64,000 bases of DNA from Phycisphaerales bacterium (GTDB lineage: Bacteria; Planctomycetota; Phycisphaerae; Phycisphaerales; UBA1924). The first letter of the stretch is position 1, and every line of letters starts with the position of its first letter. The translations under genes were made by a program, and so were the position numbers. A model generated the notes under the pieces. The model was not told the DNA's origin, did no database searches, and saw only the letters and a program-made list of their open reading frames with translations. Location of the stretch: positions 20,445-84,444 of the forward strand of contig DASPKU010000014.1 in NCBI GenBank assembly GCA_035627955.1. Reading direction: 5' to 3'. This document shows, piece by piece, positions 16,317-25,161 of the stretch.

Positions 16317-17699
16317 TCAGGTTCCGCCAAGGCCCAGTTCGCTCGGCGTGTTCAGCCCGAACCGCCCCGTCACCCGCAGCAGGTTCAGGTAGAACAGCTT
16401 CTGGTTGAACCGCTCGTTGCTCAGCTGCAGCTGCGCGCTCAGCAGCTGGTCCTGCGCAGTGAGCTGGTCGAGGTTGCTCGCGTTGCCAACCCGGTATTGC
16501 GCCACGGCCAGGTCGTACGCCCGCTGCGCCGCGGTGACGCTGATCTCCAGCTCCCGCAGCTTGCTCGTAGAGGTGATGAAGTCCTCGTACGCGAGCGTTA
16601 CGTCCTCGTGGATCTGGCGGGCGAGTCGGTCCTGCTGCATCACGCTCTGCCGCAGGCCCGACAGCGCATCGCGGACGTCCTGGTAGGTCTGCGCGGCGTC
16701 AAACACCGGCTGCAGCAGCGACGCCGTGAGCGACCACGGGTTGCCGCTGCCCGCGCTCGAGTAGAGCAGGAAGGACGTGTTGAGGTTCACGCTCGGGTAG
16801 TACTGGGCGTATGCGCCCTTGACGCCAATGGACGCCACCTCCACCGACCTGCGGGCCGCGGCCAGATCCAGCCGATGATCCACCGCGTCCTGCTCGAACT
16901 CGATGGCGGGCCTGGGCGATGTGGGCGGGGCGAACTGGTCCGCGAGCGGGTTGTCGATGTAATCGAGCCCCAGCAGGAACGCGAGCGTGGTGCGTGCCTG
17001 GCGGGCGTTGCTCTGGGCCTGCATCAGCGACACGCGCGTGGAGGACTCGTCGGCCTGCGCCTGAGCCAGGTCCAGCGGACGGGCGATGCCCAAGCGCGTG
17101 CGGGCCTCCACGTCGCGCAGCTGCTCGGCCCGCAGCGCGAGCGAGTTCTGCAGCACCCGCACCTGCTCCTCGGCGGTGAGCACCTGGTAGAAGCTGTTCG
17201 CGACCCCCAGCAGCACCGTCTGCTGGAGGTCCAAAAGGTCGAGGCGCGAAACCTCACTCAGCACCCGCGCCTGCTCGAGGTTGCGGATCGACCGCAGGTT
17301 GAACACTTGGATGGACCCGCCGACGCTCGCGCTGGTGGAGTTGCGCGCTGTCGAGCCGTTGACGTTGAGGTTGTGCGAGGCTGACGCCGACACGCTTGGA
17401 AGGAACACGTTGGCAGCGCGGGCGCGGGCGATGAGCGACTGGAGGTACTGCTCCCCGCGGATCGAGAGTTGCTCGTCGTTCTGGTTGGCGAGGTAGAGGG
17501 CGTGCTGGAGGGTGAGGGGCTGCTCGGTGCTCGGGGCCTCCACCCGCTCGCGCGGGGCGTGCTCGTCGAGGACGGCGCGGTAGGTGTCGACCTCGGCGCG
17601 TTGGTTGACGGTGCAGCCGGCGAGCAAGCCGAGCATCAGCACCGGGGCGATGAACCACCGAGATGAGGACATCTCGGTGGCACGGATCGGTTTACTCAT
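16317..17699 (-). CDS. TolC-family outer-membrane efflux lipoprotein
   Basis: A 460-residue outer-membrane factor. A lipoprotein signal ends at LLAGC (Cys ~28). Two copies of the TolC helical repeat follow, with long coiled-coil stretches (NLEQARVLSEVSRLDLLDLQQTV; QARTTLAFLLGLD) and barrel strands (PSVSASASHNLNVNG; PSVNLNTSFLLYSS). It should form the channel for the MacA-MacB-like pump encoded just upstream; its ATG overlaps the permease stop by 8 bp. Residues ~6-15 (RATEMSSSRW) come from a dispersed palindrome (17655-17683) that lies between the start codon and the signal helix. Confidence 0.9.
   Translation of the reverse strand: MSKPIRATEMSSSRWFIAPVLMLGLLAGCTVNQRAEVDTYRAVLDEHAPRERVEAPSTEQPLTLQHALYLANQNDEQLSIRGEQYLQSLIARARAANVFLPSVSASASHNLNVNGSTARNSTSASVGGSIQVFNLRSIRNLEQARVLSEVSRLDLLDLQQTVLLGVANSFYQVLTAEEQVRVLQNSLALRAEQLRDVEARTRLGIARPLDLAQAQADESSTRVSLMQAQSNARQARTTLAFLLGLDYIDNPLADQFAPPTSPRPAIEFEQDAVDHRLDLAAARRSVEVASIGVKGAYAQYYPSVNLNTSFLLYSSAGSGNPWSLTASLLQPVFDAAQTYQDVRDALSGLRQSVMQQDRLARQIHEDVTLAYEDFITSTSKLRELEISVTAAQRAYDLAVAQYRVGNASNLDQLTAQDQLLSAQLQLSNERFNQKLFYLNLLRVTGRFGLNTPSELGLGGT
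17655..17683 (-). repeat. GTGCCA-flanked hairpin, translated in TolC N-terminus
   Basis: Minus strand: GTGCCACCGAGATG-TCCT-CATCTCGGTGG. It lies in frame 15 bp after the start codon of the TolC-like gene. A near-identical element sits at the same place in the lptE gene (22293-22321), and others lie at 43269 and 36021. Confidence 0.85.
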
Positions 17700-18900
17700 G
17701 ACGCAGGGCCTCGATGGGGTCCAGCTTGGCGGCCCGCCACGCAGGGTAGAAGCCGAAGAACACGCCCACGGCCGCGGAAAAACTGAGGGCCAGGATAATG
17801 CTGAAGGGCTCCACCAGCGACTGGAAGTCGGGCAGCAGCATCGGCAGCAGGCGCGCCCCGCCCACGCCCATCGCCACACCCAGCAGCCCGCCGATGCCCG
17901 ACATCAGCAGCGACTCGAGCAGGAACTGGCTGAGGATGTCCTTGTTCTTGGCCCCGATCGCCTTACGCACGCCAATCTCGCGGGTGCGCTCGGTCACCGT
18001 TACCAGCATGATGTTCATGATCCCGATGCCGCCCACCAGCAGCGAGATCCCAGCGATACCCCCCAGCAGCACTGTGAACGTCCGGCTCATCGCGTTGGCC
18101 TCTTCCAGCATCGCGGCCTGGTTGCGGATGTCGATCGTGTCGGGCATACCCGGCTGCACGCGGTGACGTTTGCGGATCAGCGACGCGATATCCTCCTGCA
18201 CCTTCGCGAGGTCCCCGCCCTCCTCCGCCTGGATCGCGATCTCCCGCAGCCGGTCCTGCCCCAGCACCTGCTTCATCGCCGTGGTGTGCGGGATGATGAT
18301 CTGGTCGTCGGGGTTGAACCACCCCTGGTCGCCCTTGCTCTTCATCACGCCGATCACGCGGAAGTTGATGCCGTTGATCTTGATGACCTTGTCGATGGGG
18401 TCGATGTCGCCGAACAGGTTGGTGGCCGTGACGGGCCCGATCACCGCCACCCGCGCCATGCGATCGGCGTCCAGGTCGGTGAACTTCTGCCCCTTCTCGA
18501 TCTTGAAGTCGCGCAGCGTGAAGTACGTCAGGGTCGTCCCGACCAGGCTGCTCCGCGTGTTCTTGTTCAGGTACTTGATCTGCCCGCTGCCCCCCACCAC
18601 CGGGGCGATCGCGTGCACGCCCTCCACCCCCAGCAGCGCCTCCGCGTCCTCCAGCGTGAGGTTCTGCTGCGTGCCCGACATCACGCCCATGCTGCCGCGC
18701 TGCCCGGGGCGGACGATCAGGAGGTTCGTGCCCATGGCCGACATGCGGTCCATGATGCTCTTCTTGGCCCCCGCGCCAATGGCGAGCATGGAGATCACCG
18801 CGCCAACGCCGATGATGATGCCCAGCATCGCCAGCACGCTCCGCAGCTTGTTGGCCGCGAGGCTCTTGAGGGCCACCTTCACGATCATCCACAGCATCAT
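17692..18900 (-). CDS. MacB-like ABC transporter permease
   Basis: A 402-residue permease of the MacB/FtsX type: transmembrane helix 1 at ~20-42 (LAMLGIIIGVGAVISMLAIG), a large periplasmic MacB_PCD domain (~45-270), then three helices at ~280-390 containing GGIGIMNIMLVTVTERTREIGVRKAIGA, the family signature, and the terminal AWRAAKLDPIEALRHE. Unlike E. coli MacB the ATPase is a separate gene (18897-19601), whose stop overlaps this start by 4 bp (ATGA). It should couple ATP hydrolysis to export through the TolC-like channel. The substrate cannot be told. Confidence 0.9.
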   Translation of the reverse strand: MMLWMIVKVALKSLAANKLRSVLAMLGIIIGVGAVISMLAIGAGAKKSIMDRMSAMGTNLLIVRPGQRGSMGVMSGTQQNLTLEDAEALLGVEGVHAIAPVVGGSGQIKYLNKNTRSSLVGTTLTYFTLRDFKIEKGQKFTDLDADRMARVAVIGPVTATNLFGDIDPIDKVIKINGINFRVIGVMKSKGDQGWFNPDDQIIIPHTTAMKQVLGQDRLREIAIQAEEGGDLAKVQEDIASLIRKRHRVQPGMPDTIDIRNQAAMLEEANAMSRTFTVLLGGIAGISLLVGGIGIMNIMLVTVTERTREIGVRKAIGAKNKDILSQFLLESLLMSGIGGLLGVAMGVGGARLLPMLLPDFQSLVEPFSIILALSFSAAVGVFFGFYPAWRAAKLDPIEALRHE

Positions 18901-19601
18901 GGCAGGGCGACCTCCTCGTGAAGGGTCCCCGCCACGGTTTCCGGCGGCATCGTGATCTGCCCGTCCTTGATGTAGATCTCCCGCTGGCAGTGGCGAGCGA
19001 CGCCCAGGTCGTGCGTCACGATGATCACCGTGTGCCCGCGGGCGTTGACCGACTTGAACAGGTTCAGAATCTCCTCGCCCGTCCGCGAGTCGAGCGCCCC
19101 GGTCGGCTCGTCGCACAGCAGGATCGCCGGGTCGCTCACGATCGCCCGCGCGATCGCCACCCTCTGCCGCTGACCGCCCGAGAGCTGGTTGGGCTCGTGA
19201 TGCGTGCGGTCTGCCAGCCCCACAACCTTCAAAGCCTCGTGCGCCCGCTCCTTCGCATCGTGCCGGGCCGCGTAGTGCAGCGGCAGCTCCACGTTCTCCA
19301 GCGCCGTCATCCGCGGCAGCAGGTTGAACGTCTGGAACACGAAGCCGATCCGCTTGTTCCTGATCTCCGCCAGCTTGTCGCTCGACAGCTTCGACGTGTC
19401 CTGCCCCTCCAGCAGGTACGTGCCCGAGTCCGGCCGCTCCAGGCACCCCAGCACATTCATCAGCGTCGACTTGCCCGAGCCCGACGGTCCGCGGATCGCC
19501 ACCATCTCACCGGCGTTGATCGTCAGCGACACGCCGTTGAGCGCCCGCACGACGTTGTCACCGAGGCGGTACGTGCGGACGAGGTCGCGACCGACGATCA
19601 T
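18897..19601 (-). CDS. ABC transporter ATPase (MacB/LolD type)
   Basis: A 234-residue nucleotide-binding subunit with Walker A GPSGSGKS (~39-46), Q-loop FQTFNLLP, signature LSGGQRQRVAIARA, Walker B ILLCDEPTGALD and the switch His in VTHD. This family partners with FtsX/MacB-type permeases. The gene overlaps the adaptor upstream and the permease downstream by 4 bp each, so the three are translationally coupled. Length is normal for the family. Confidence 0.93.
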   Translation of the reverse strand: MIVGRDLVRTYRLGDNVVRALNGVSLTINAGEMVAIRGPSGSGKSTLMNVLGCLERPDSGTYLLEGQDTSKLSSDKLAEIRNKRIGFVFQTFNLLPRMTALENVELPLHYAARHDAKERAHEALKVVGLADRTHHEPNQLSGGQRQRVAIARAIVSDPAILLCDEPTGALDSRTGEEILNLFKSVNARGHTVIIVTHDLGVARHCQREIYIKDGQITMPPETVAGTLHEEVALP

Positions 19602-20968
19602 CGCCGCCCCCCACCGCCGCCGCGACCACCACCACCGGGGAAGCCCATGCCGGGCATGCCCATGCCGCGCGGCCGGTTCTGCTGGTCCGCGCGCCAGCGG
19701 CTCATCTCATCCCCGGCGCGGTACTGGATCTTCTGACCTTCCTTCAGCCCCTCCAGCACCTCGTACTTCTCGCCGTCGTTCAGCCCCACCTTCACCGGTA
19801 CGTCCGTGGTGCTGCCGTCCTCGTTGACGACCGTCACGACCTGCTGCCGCTCCTTCCGCTGCACCGCGGCCATGGGGATCGTCAGCACATCGGCCTTCTG
19901 AGCCGCGATGATCTGCACGTTGCCCGTCATCTCCGGCTTGAGCAGCTTCTTGTTCGGACCCTCGACCTCGATCTTCACCTCAAACGTCACGACGTTGTTC
20001 GTGCTCACGCCCTTGGTGGCGATGCGCACCACCTTGCCCTCGAACTTCTTGCCGGGGTACGCGTCCAGCGTGATGTCCACATCCTGCCCGACTTCCACCT
20101 GCCCGATGTCCGATTCGTCAACCGCCGCGAGGATGAACACCCGCGAGAGGTCCGACAGAATCATGATCGACGTGCCGCCGCCGACGTTGGTGGTGGCCGA
20201 CGCGATCATCGCGCCCGTCTGCGTCGTTAGCGACGCCACCACTCCGTCGATCGGTGCGGTCACCGTGGTGTACCCGAGCAGCGTCTTCGCGAGGTCCAGC
20301 GCGATCTGCGCGTCCGTAACCTGGGCTTCGGCGAGCTTGACATCCTCGCGCCGCACCTCGAGGGCCAGCTCCGAGGTCTTGATCTCCTGGAGCTGCACCT
20401 TGGCGTTCTCCAGCTCCGCCGCCGCTGAGGCGGCCGCGGTCATGGCCGCGTCATAGTCCTCCTGCGAACCCAGGTTCTCCGCCAGCAGCTGCCGCCGCCG
20501 CTCCGCCCGGTCCGCGGCCTCCTTGGCCCGCACCTGCGCCGACGCCAAGGCCGCGTTCGCCCGGTCGCGCGAGGTCACCACCTCCTGCTCCGCGATCACC
20601 AGGTTCTGCTTCGCCTGGGCCAGGCGCGCCTGCACGATGGTCAGGCTCACCTCGCGCTGCGACACCGTGCGCTGCTGCTCCGTCGGGTCCAGCTGCAGCA
20701 GCAGGTCGCCCTTCTTGACCTCCTGGCTGATATCGAAGGGCAGCTTGACCACCTGCCCGCCCGCGCGCGCCTTGATCTCAACATCGAGGTTCGACACCAC
20801 CCGCCCGGTGCTGGGCACGGCCTGGAAGATGTTGCCGCGGGCCACCGTCGCGGTCTGCATGGCGGGCTGCTCGGCCGCGCTGTCGTTATCGCGGGTCTTG
20901 TTCCAATAGAACCAGCCACCCCCGCCGAGAGCGAGGAGAACCACCAGGATGAGGAGTGCTTTCTTCAT
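19598..20968 (-). CDS. Periplasmic adaptor (HlyD/MacA-like membrane fusion protein)
   Basis: A 456-residue adaptor. One N-terminal membrane helix (MKKALLILVVLLALGGGGWFYW), a split lipoyl domain (VEIKARAGGQVVKLPF ... YTTVTAPIDGVVASL), a long alpha-hairpin coiled coil (~85-225), and beta-barrel and membrane-proximal domains (VGQDVDITLDAYPGKKFEGKVV; VLTIPMAAVQRKERQQVV). The last ~25 residues are Met/Gly/Arg-rich and unusual. It bridges the permease and TolC. It is the first gene of the adaptor-ATPase-permease-TolC operon. Confidence 0.92.
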   Translation of the reverse strand: MKKALLILVVLLALGGGGWFYWNKTRDNDSAAEQPAMQTATVARGNIFQAVPSTGRVVSNLDVEIKARAGGQVVKLPFDISQEVKKGDLLLQLDPTEQQRTVSQREVSLTIVQARLAQAKQNLVIAEQEVVTSRDRANAALASAQVRAKEAADRAERRRQLLAENLGSQEDYDAAMTAAASAAAELENAKVQLQEIKTSELALEVRREDVKLAEAQVTDAQIALDLAKTLLGYTTVTAPIDGVVASLTTQTGAMIASATTNVGGGTSIMILSDLSRVFILAAVDESDIGQVEVGQDVDITLDAYPGKKFEGKVVRIATKGVSTNNVVTFEVKIEVEGPNKKLLKPEMTGNVQIIAAQKADVLTIPMAAVQRKERQQVVTVVNEDGSTTDVPVKVGLNDGEKYEVLEGLKEGQKIQYRAGDEMSRWRADQQNRPRGMGMPGMGFPGGGGRGGGGGRR

Positions 20969-21226
20969 GTGGAGCGATCGTGCAAACGTCGTGACAGAAC
21001 AAGATCAGAGACTCGAACAGGGCCTAGGAAGGGATGAACGTGACCGGCCCGGGGTCATTGCAGAACGGATCGTGAACAGCGGCAGGGGGTTCGCCGGCCC
21101 GGGTGAATCCGATTCCACCGGCTCACCCTCCGACCTCTCATTGGATGATACCGGCGGCGGGTTCCCGTCGGGCATCGCCCCCAGCCCTCAGGCACCGACG
21201 CGGGACGCCCGATAGACTCGCTCCCT
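20969..21226. other. Divergent intergenic region, no gene
   Basis: The 258 bp between the efflux operon and the BamD-like gene should hold both promoters. A TAGACT lies 8 nt before the plus-strand start (21213-21218). I see no ribosome-binding site or conserved protein in the possible 88-codon frame crossing it. Confidence 0.5.
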
Positions 21227-22243
21227 ATGAGATGGACTTCATGCCTGCTCGCGTTCGCCCTGGCCGGCATGGCCCACGGCCAGAACGCGCAGAATCCGCA
21301 GACCGGCGCGACCACGCAGCCCGCCCGCCCCGTCGAGGTGACGCCCGTCGTGATCGCCGAGACGGACCCCGACCGCGCCCTGATGGCCGAGGTCCGCCGC
21401 CACATCGCCAGCGAGCAGTTCGACGAGGCCTACGAGAAGGTCAACGCCTGGATTGAGGAGAACGAAACCTCCGACAGCCCCGCGCTCCCCGAGGCCTACG
21501 TCCTCCGCGCCACCGCCCAGATCGCCCGCCACAACGAGTTCAAGGCCCTCTTCGACACCGAGGAGGTCGCCCGCAACCACCCCTACAGCGACGCCTTCCC
21601 CACCGCCCTCGAGCGCGAGTTGGAAGTCGCCAACAAGTACCTCAACGGCCTCAAGCGCAAGATCTGGGGCCTGCGGATCGAGTCCGGCGTGGACATCGCG
21701 GAAGAGATCATTGTCCGGATCAACGAGCGCCTCCCCGGCAGCAGGCTCGCCGAGCAGGCCCTCATGGATCTCGCCGACTACTACTACCGCGAGCGCGACC
21801 TCAAGATGGCCGCGACCGCCTACGAGTGCTTCGTGATCCTCTTCCCCAAGAGCGAGATGCGGCAGAAGGCCATGGAGCGGCGCATCTACGCCACCATCGC
21901 CCAGTTCAAGGGCCCCAAGTACGACGCCTCCGGACTCATCGAGGCCCAGTACCAGATCAAGGCGTACCAGGAGCTGTACCCGCGCGAGGCTCATGACGCC
22001 GGCCTCTCCGACGCCCTCATCGTTCGCCTCGACGAGTCCGCCGCGGCCCAGATGCTCACTGTCGCCAACTGGTACATGAAGCGCGGCGACGATCCCTCCG
22101 CACGCCTCACCCTCACCCGCCTCGTGCAGAAGCACCCCGCGACCGCCGCCGCGGCCGAGGGGCTCAAGACCATGCAGGACAAGGGCTGGGTCAAGACCGA
22201 GGCGCGGGTGGACGTGATCGTGGACGAGACGGCCAAGAAGTAA
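21227..22243 (+). CDS. BamD-like outer-membrane assembly TPR protein
   Basis: A 338-residue exported protein. Signal peptide (MRWTSCLLAFALAGMAHG) with no lipobox Cys, unlike classical BamD lipoproteins. A low-complexity Thr/Pro/Gln segment follows, then five or so TPR-like helix pairs (FDEAYEKVNAWIEEN; VNKYLNG; GSRLAEQALMDLADYYYRERDLKMAATAYECFVILFPKSEMRQKAMERRIYA; GLIEAQYQIKAYQELYP; ATAAAAEGLKTM). The 'YYYRERD-KMAA-AYE-F---FP-S' stretch is the BamD/YfiO hallmark. lptE follows after 12 bp, so the pair probably serves outer-membrane biogenesis. TAGACT lies 8 nt before the ATG. Confidence 0.78.
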   Translation: MRWTSCLLAFALAGMAHGQNAQNPQTGATTQPARPVEVTPVVIAETDPDRALMAEVRRHIASEQFDEAYEKVNAWIEENETSDSPALPEAYVLRATAQIARHNEFKALFDTEEVARNHPYSDAFPTALERELEVANKYLNGLKRKIWGLRIESGVDIAEEIIVRINERLPGSRLAEQALMDLADYYYRERDLKMAATAYECFVILFPKSEMRQKAMERRIYATIAQFKGPKYDASGLIEAQYQIKAYQELYPREAHDAGLSDALIVRLDESAAAQMLTVANWYMKRGDDPSARLTLTRLVQKHPATAAAAEGLKTMQDKGWVKTEARVDVIVDETAKK

Positions 22244-22255
22244 GGACAGCGCTCG

Positions 22256-22819
22256 ATGACTGAGCCGAACGTGCGAGTACCGGAGAAGAAAACCACCGAG
22301 ATGAACTCATCTCGGTGGCACGTGCTGCTGCTCGCACTGCTACTGCTCACCGGTTGCTCCTCCAACCCATCCAAGGGCTACTCGTTCGCCTCCACCTACC
22401 CCGAGGGCGTGCGCACCGTCACCATCCCCGTGTTCGACAACCGCACCTACTACCCCGGCCTGGAGGTCCAGCTCACCGAAGCAGTCATCAAGCAGGTGCA
22501 GGCCAGCAGCGGCCTCAAGGTGGTCTCGGCCGCGAACGCCGACTCCCGCCTGATCGCCACCATCACTGATGCCCAGCTCCGCCGCCTCACCCTGGACAAG
22601 ACCACGGGGCTGGTGCAGGAGCAGGCGTTCCAGCTGACCATCGACTTCGAGTGGCGCGACGCCCGCTCGGGCAAGGTCCTGATGTCGCGCAAGAACTTCG
22701 CCGCCACCGACACTTTCGTGCCCGCCCGCCCCACGGGCGAACGGATCGAGACGGCCCAGCACGGCGCCATCCAGCGGCTTGCCCGGGATGTGGTGGCCGA
22801 AATGCGGGCCAGCTGGTAA
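22256..22819 (+). CDS. lptE: LPS-assembly lipoprotein LptE
   Basis: A 187-residue lipoprotein with signal ending LLTGC (Cys at ~37). The mature part begins SSNPSKGYSF, followed by GVRTVTIPVFDNRTYYPGLEVQLTEAVIKQV, the LptE/RlpB opening, and ends with an amphipathic helix (HGAIQRLARDVVAEMRASW). LptE plugs LptD and delivers LPS to the outer leaflet. Its position 12 bp after a BamD-like gene and upstream of ftsH fits envelope biogenesis. An AGGA site is ~9 nt before ATG 22256. Residues ~13-21 (TTEMNSSRW) are encoded by a dispersed palindrome (22293-22321), giving an unusually long pre-signal N-terminus. Confidence 0.82.
   Translation: MTEPNVRVPEKKTTEMNSSRWHVLLLALLLLTGCSSNPSKGYSFASTYPEGVRTVTIPVFDNRTYYPGLEVQLTEAVIKQVQASSGLKVVSAANADSRLIATITDAQLRRLTLDKTTGLVQEQAFQLTIDFEWRDARSGKVLMSRKNFAATDTFVPARPTGERIETAQHGAIQRLARDVVAEMRASW
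22293..22321 (+). repeat. GTGCCA-flanked hairpin, translated in LptE N-terminus
   Basis: ccaccgagatg-aact-catctcggtgg plus cac. It is the same palindrome as at 17655 in the opposite orientation, with a changed loop. Because the stem is palindromic, both genes read it as TEM(S/N)SSRW. Confidence 0.85.
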
Positions 22820-23022
22820 GCCTGCCCGCCCATCCGCGGCGTATAAGAGGTCAATCGGCCAGCACTCAGCCGGTCCCCGGTCTTCGGCCGCTGCCAAGGG
22901 TTTGTGCGGGCAGCGGGCCTACCTTTTCACGGGGGCTGGTGGGTCCGGGTGCATCTGGCCGGGGATGATGCCGAAAGAACGAGTGGGCCCCCGAACCGGG
23001 CCTGTAGAGAGGTTACAACCCC

Positions 23023-25095
23023 TTGCCGAATCGCATGTTGAGCTTGACCCGCCCCATCCACAGCCTGCGGACCCTGATGGCCGAGGGGCCCCGCCAGCGC
23101 CGCGGCCCCGAAGGCCCGGGCGGCCCCGGCGGGCCTGGGAACGGGCAGGGTGGCCCCGGCGACAAGAAGCCCGCCCCCAACCGCGGCCTGTTCGGCATCG
23201 TCTCGATGCTGATCTTCTGCGTCCTCATCTTCATGATGTTCAACTCCCCCGGCCATGGGGAGAAGATCACCTTCGACGACTTCCGCACCATGTGGAACAA
23301 CGGTCAGATCAACAGCGTCGTCCTGCGCGACGACGCCGTGATCGCCAAGCGGGTCGCGGGCCCGGACTCCAACGCCGAGACCACTGTCACCATCCCCCTC
23401 AACGCCCGCACCGGCGAGAAGGCCTTCGACCTCGTCAACGAGATCACCAAGGGCGACTTCAAGACCGAGCCCAGCGCCCAGTGGGTGCAGCTGCTCATCC
23501 TCTTCGCCCCCGCCGTGCTGCTCCTCATGCTGCTCTGGTACGGCATCAGCCGCGGCCTGCGCAACGCGGGCGCCGGCGGCGGCATGCTGGGCTCCTTCGG
23601 CAAGTCCCGCCACCGCACCATGAACAAGGAGATGACCGGGATCACCTTCGCCGACGTCGCCGGCATCGACGAGGCCAAGGAAGAGGTCACCGAGATCATC
23701 GAGTTCCTCAAGAACCCCAAGAAGTTCACCAAGCTCGGCGGGCGCATCCCCCGCGGCGTGCTCCTCGTCGGCGAGCCCGGCTGCGGCAAGACGCTGCTCG
23801 CTAAGGCCATCGCCGGCGAGGCGGACGTGCCCTTCTTCTCGATCAGCGGCTCGGACTTCGTCGAGATGTTCGTGGGCGTGGGCGCCAGCCGGGTGCGCGA
23901 CCTCTTCAAGCAGGCCAAGGACAGTTCGCCCTGCATCATCTTCCTGGACGAGATCGACGCGGTGGGCCGGCGGCGCGGCTCCGGCTTCACCACCGGCGGG
24001 CACGACGAGCGTGAGCAGACCCTCAACGCGATCCTTGTCGAGATGGACGGCTTCCAGGCCGCCGACGGCGTGATCGTGATCGCCGCGACCAACCGCGCCG
24101 ACGTGCTCGACCCCGCCCTCATCCGCCCCGGCCGCTTCGACCGCCAGGTCACGGTGCCGCTGCCCGATCTCAAGGGCCGCCTCGAGATCCTGCGCGTGCA
24201 CGCCAAGAAGGTGAAGCTCTCGCCCTTTGTTGACCTCGAGCGCATCGCCCGCGGCACCCCGATGTTCAGCGGCGCCGACCTCGCCGCCATCATCAACGAG
24301 GCCGCGATCGCCGCCACCATGGCCAACAAGGAATCGGTCGAGCAGGAGGACCTCGAGGAGGCCCGCGACAAAGTGAAGTTCGGGCGCGCCAAGAAGAGCC
24401 GCATCCGCGAGAAGGACGAGAACAAGCTTGTCGCCTACCACGAGGCGGGTCACGCGGTGCTCCAGCGCATGCTCCCGGACGCCGACCCGCTGCACAAGGT
24501 CACCATCATCGCCCGCGGCGCCGCCGGCGGCGCGACCTTCAGCCTCCCCGAGAAGGACCGCATGGGCTACAGCCTAAAGTGGCTGCGGGCCACCATGCAG
24601 ATCCTCTGCGGCGGGCGCATCGCCGAGCAGAAGGCGATGAACGACACCAGCACCGGCGCCAGCCAGGACATCATGCAGGTGACCAACATCGCCCGCGCCA
24701 TGATCCTGGAGTGGGGCATGAGCGATCGGCTCGGCTTCGTCCGCTACGCCCCCGTCGACACCCGCGAGACCTTCATGCCCGAGAAGGACTACTCGGAGGA
24801 GACCGCCAAGCTCATCGACGAGGAGGTCCGCCGCCTCGTCGAGGAGGCCTACGCCGATGCCAAGCGCCTGCTCGAAGCCAACTGGGACAAGGTGGTCGTG
24901 GTCGCCGAGGCCCTGCTCAAGCACGAGACCCTGAGCAGCGACGACGTGGACCGGTTGCTCTCCGGCCAGGCCCTCACCCGCCCCACCGTCACCGAGATGC
25001 TCAACGCCGCCGCGAAGAAGCGCGGCCTCGAGCCGATCGTGAAGGAGGAGCCGGGGACCGACCTCCCGCCGGGGGCGGTGCCGAGCCCTGCCTGA
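23023..25095 (+). CDS. ftsH: ATP-dependent zinc metalloprotease FtsH
   Basis: A 690-residue membrane AAA+ protease. A Gly/Pro-rich N-terminus precedes membrane helix 1 (~54-72, [18 protein letters not shown]), then a periplasmic domain and helix 2 (~148-166). The AAA module has Walker A GEPGCGKT (~250-257), Walker B IIFLDEID, and the second region of homology [19 protein letters not shown]. The zinc site HEAGH is at ~473-477, with a downstream Asp in TGASQDI. It degrades membrane and unfolded regulatory proteins; in other bacteria it controls LPS synthesis, which fits the adjacent lptE. The start is uncertain: a GAGAGG tract lies 10 nt before TTG 23023; ATG 23035 is an alternative. A terminator follows. 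Confidence 0.95.
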   Translation: MPNRMLSLTRPIHSLRTLMAEGPRQRRGPEGPGGPGGPGNGQGGPGDKKPAPNRGLFGIVSMLIFCVLIFMMFNSPGHGEKITFDDFRTMWNNGQINSVVLRDDAVIAKRVAGPDSNAETTVTIPLNARTGEKAFDLVNEITKGDFKTEPSAQWVQLLILFAPAVLLLMLLWYGISRGLRNAGAGGGMLGSFGKSRHRTMNKEMTGITFADVAGIDEAKEEVTEIIEFLKNPKKFTKLGGRIPRGVLLVGEPGCGKTLLAKAIAGEADVPFFSISGSDFVEMFVGVGASRVRDLFKQAKDSSPCIIFLDEIDAVGRRRGSGFTTGGHDEREQTLNAILVEMDGFQAADGVIVIAATNRADVLDPALIRPGRFDRQVTVPLPDLKGRLEILRVHAKKVKLSPFVDLERIARGTPMFSGADLAAIINEAAIAATMANKESVEQEDLEEARDKVKFGRAKKSRIREKDENKLVAYHEAGHAVLQRMLPDADPLHKVTIIARGAAGGATFSLPEKDRMGYSLKWLRATMQILCGGRIAEQKAMNDTSTGASQDIMQVTNIARAMILEWGMSDRLGFVRYAPVDTRETFMPEKDYSEETAKLIDEEVRRLVEEAYADAKRLLEANWDKVVVVAEALLKHETLSSDDVDRLLSGQALTRPTVTEMLNAAAKKRGLEPIVKEEPGTDLPPGAVPSPA

Positions 25096-25120
25096 CGTAG
25101 TCCTCAGAGAACGACAATCC

Positions 25121-25150
25121 AAAGCCCAGGGATCATGATCCCTGGGCTTT
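25121..25150. terminator. Bidirectional terminator between ftsH and manC
   Basis: A perfect 30-nt palindrome, aaagcccagggatca followed by its complement, ends in T runs on both strands. It sits between two convergent stop codons 66 bp apart. Confidence 0.9.
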
Positions 25151-25161
25151 TTCGTTGACGC

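Noticed and set aside
17584..18921. 445-codon plus-strand frame opposite the MacB-like permease
   Set aside because: His/Arg/Asp-rich shadow; the minus-strand operon is unambiguous and overlapping.
20949..21215. 88-codon frame between the efflux operon and the BamD-like gene
   Set aside because: No ribosome-binding site, overlaps the adaptor start, disordered composition, and no TANNNT at a suitable distance.
22927..24495. 522-codon minus-strand frame opposite ftsH
   Set aside because: FtsH on the plus strand is complete with all motifs; the antisense frame is low-complexity.
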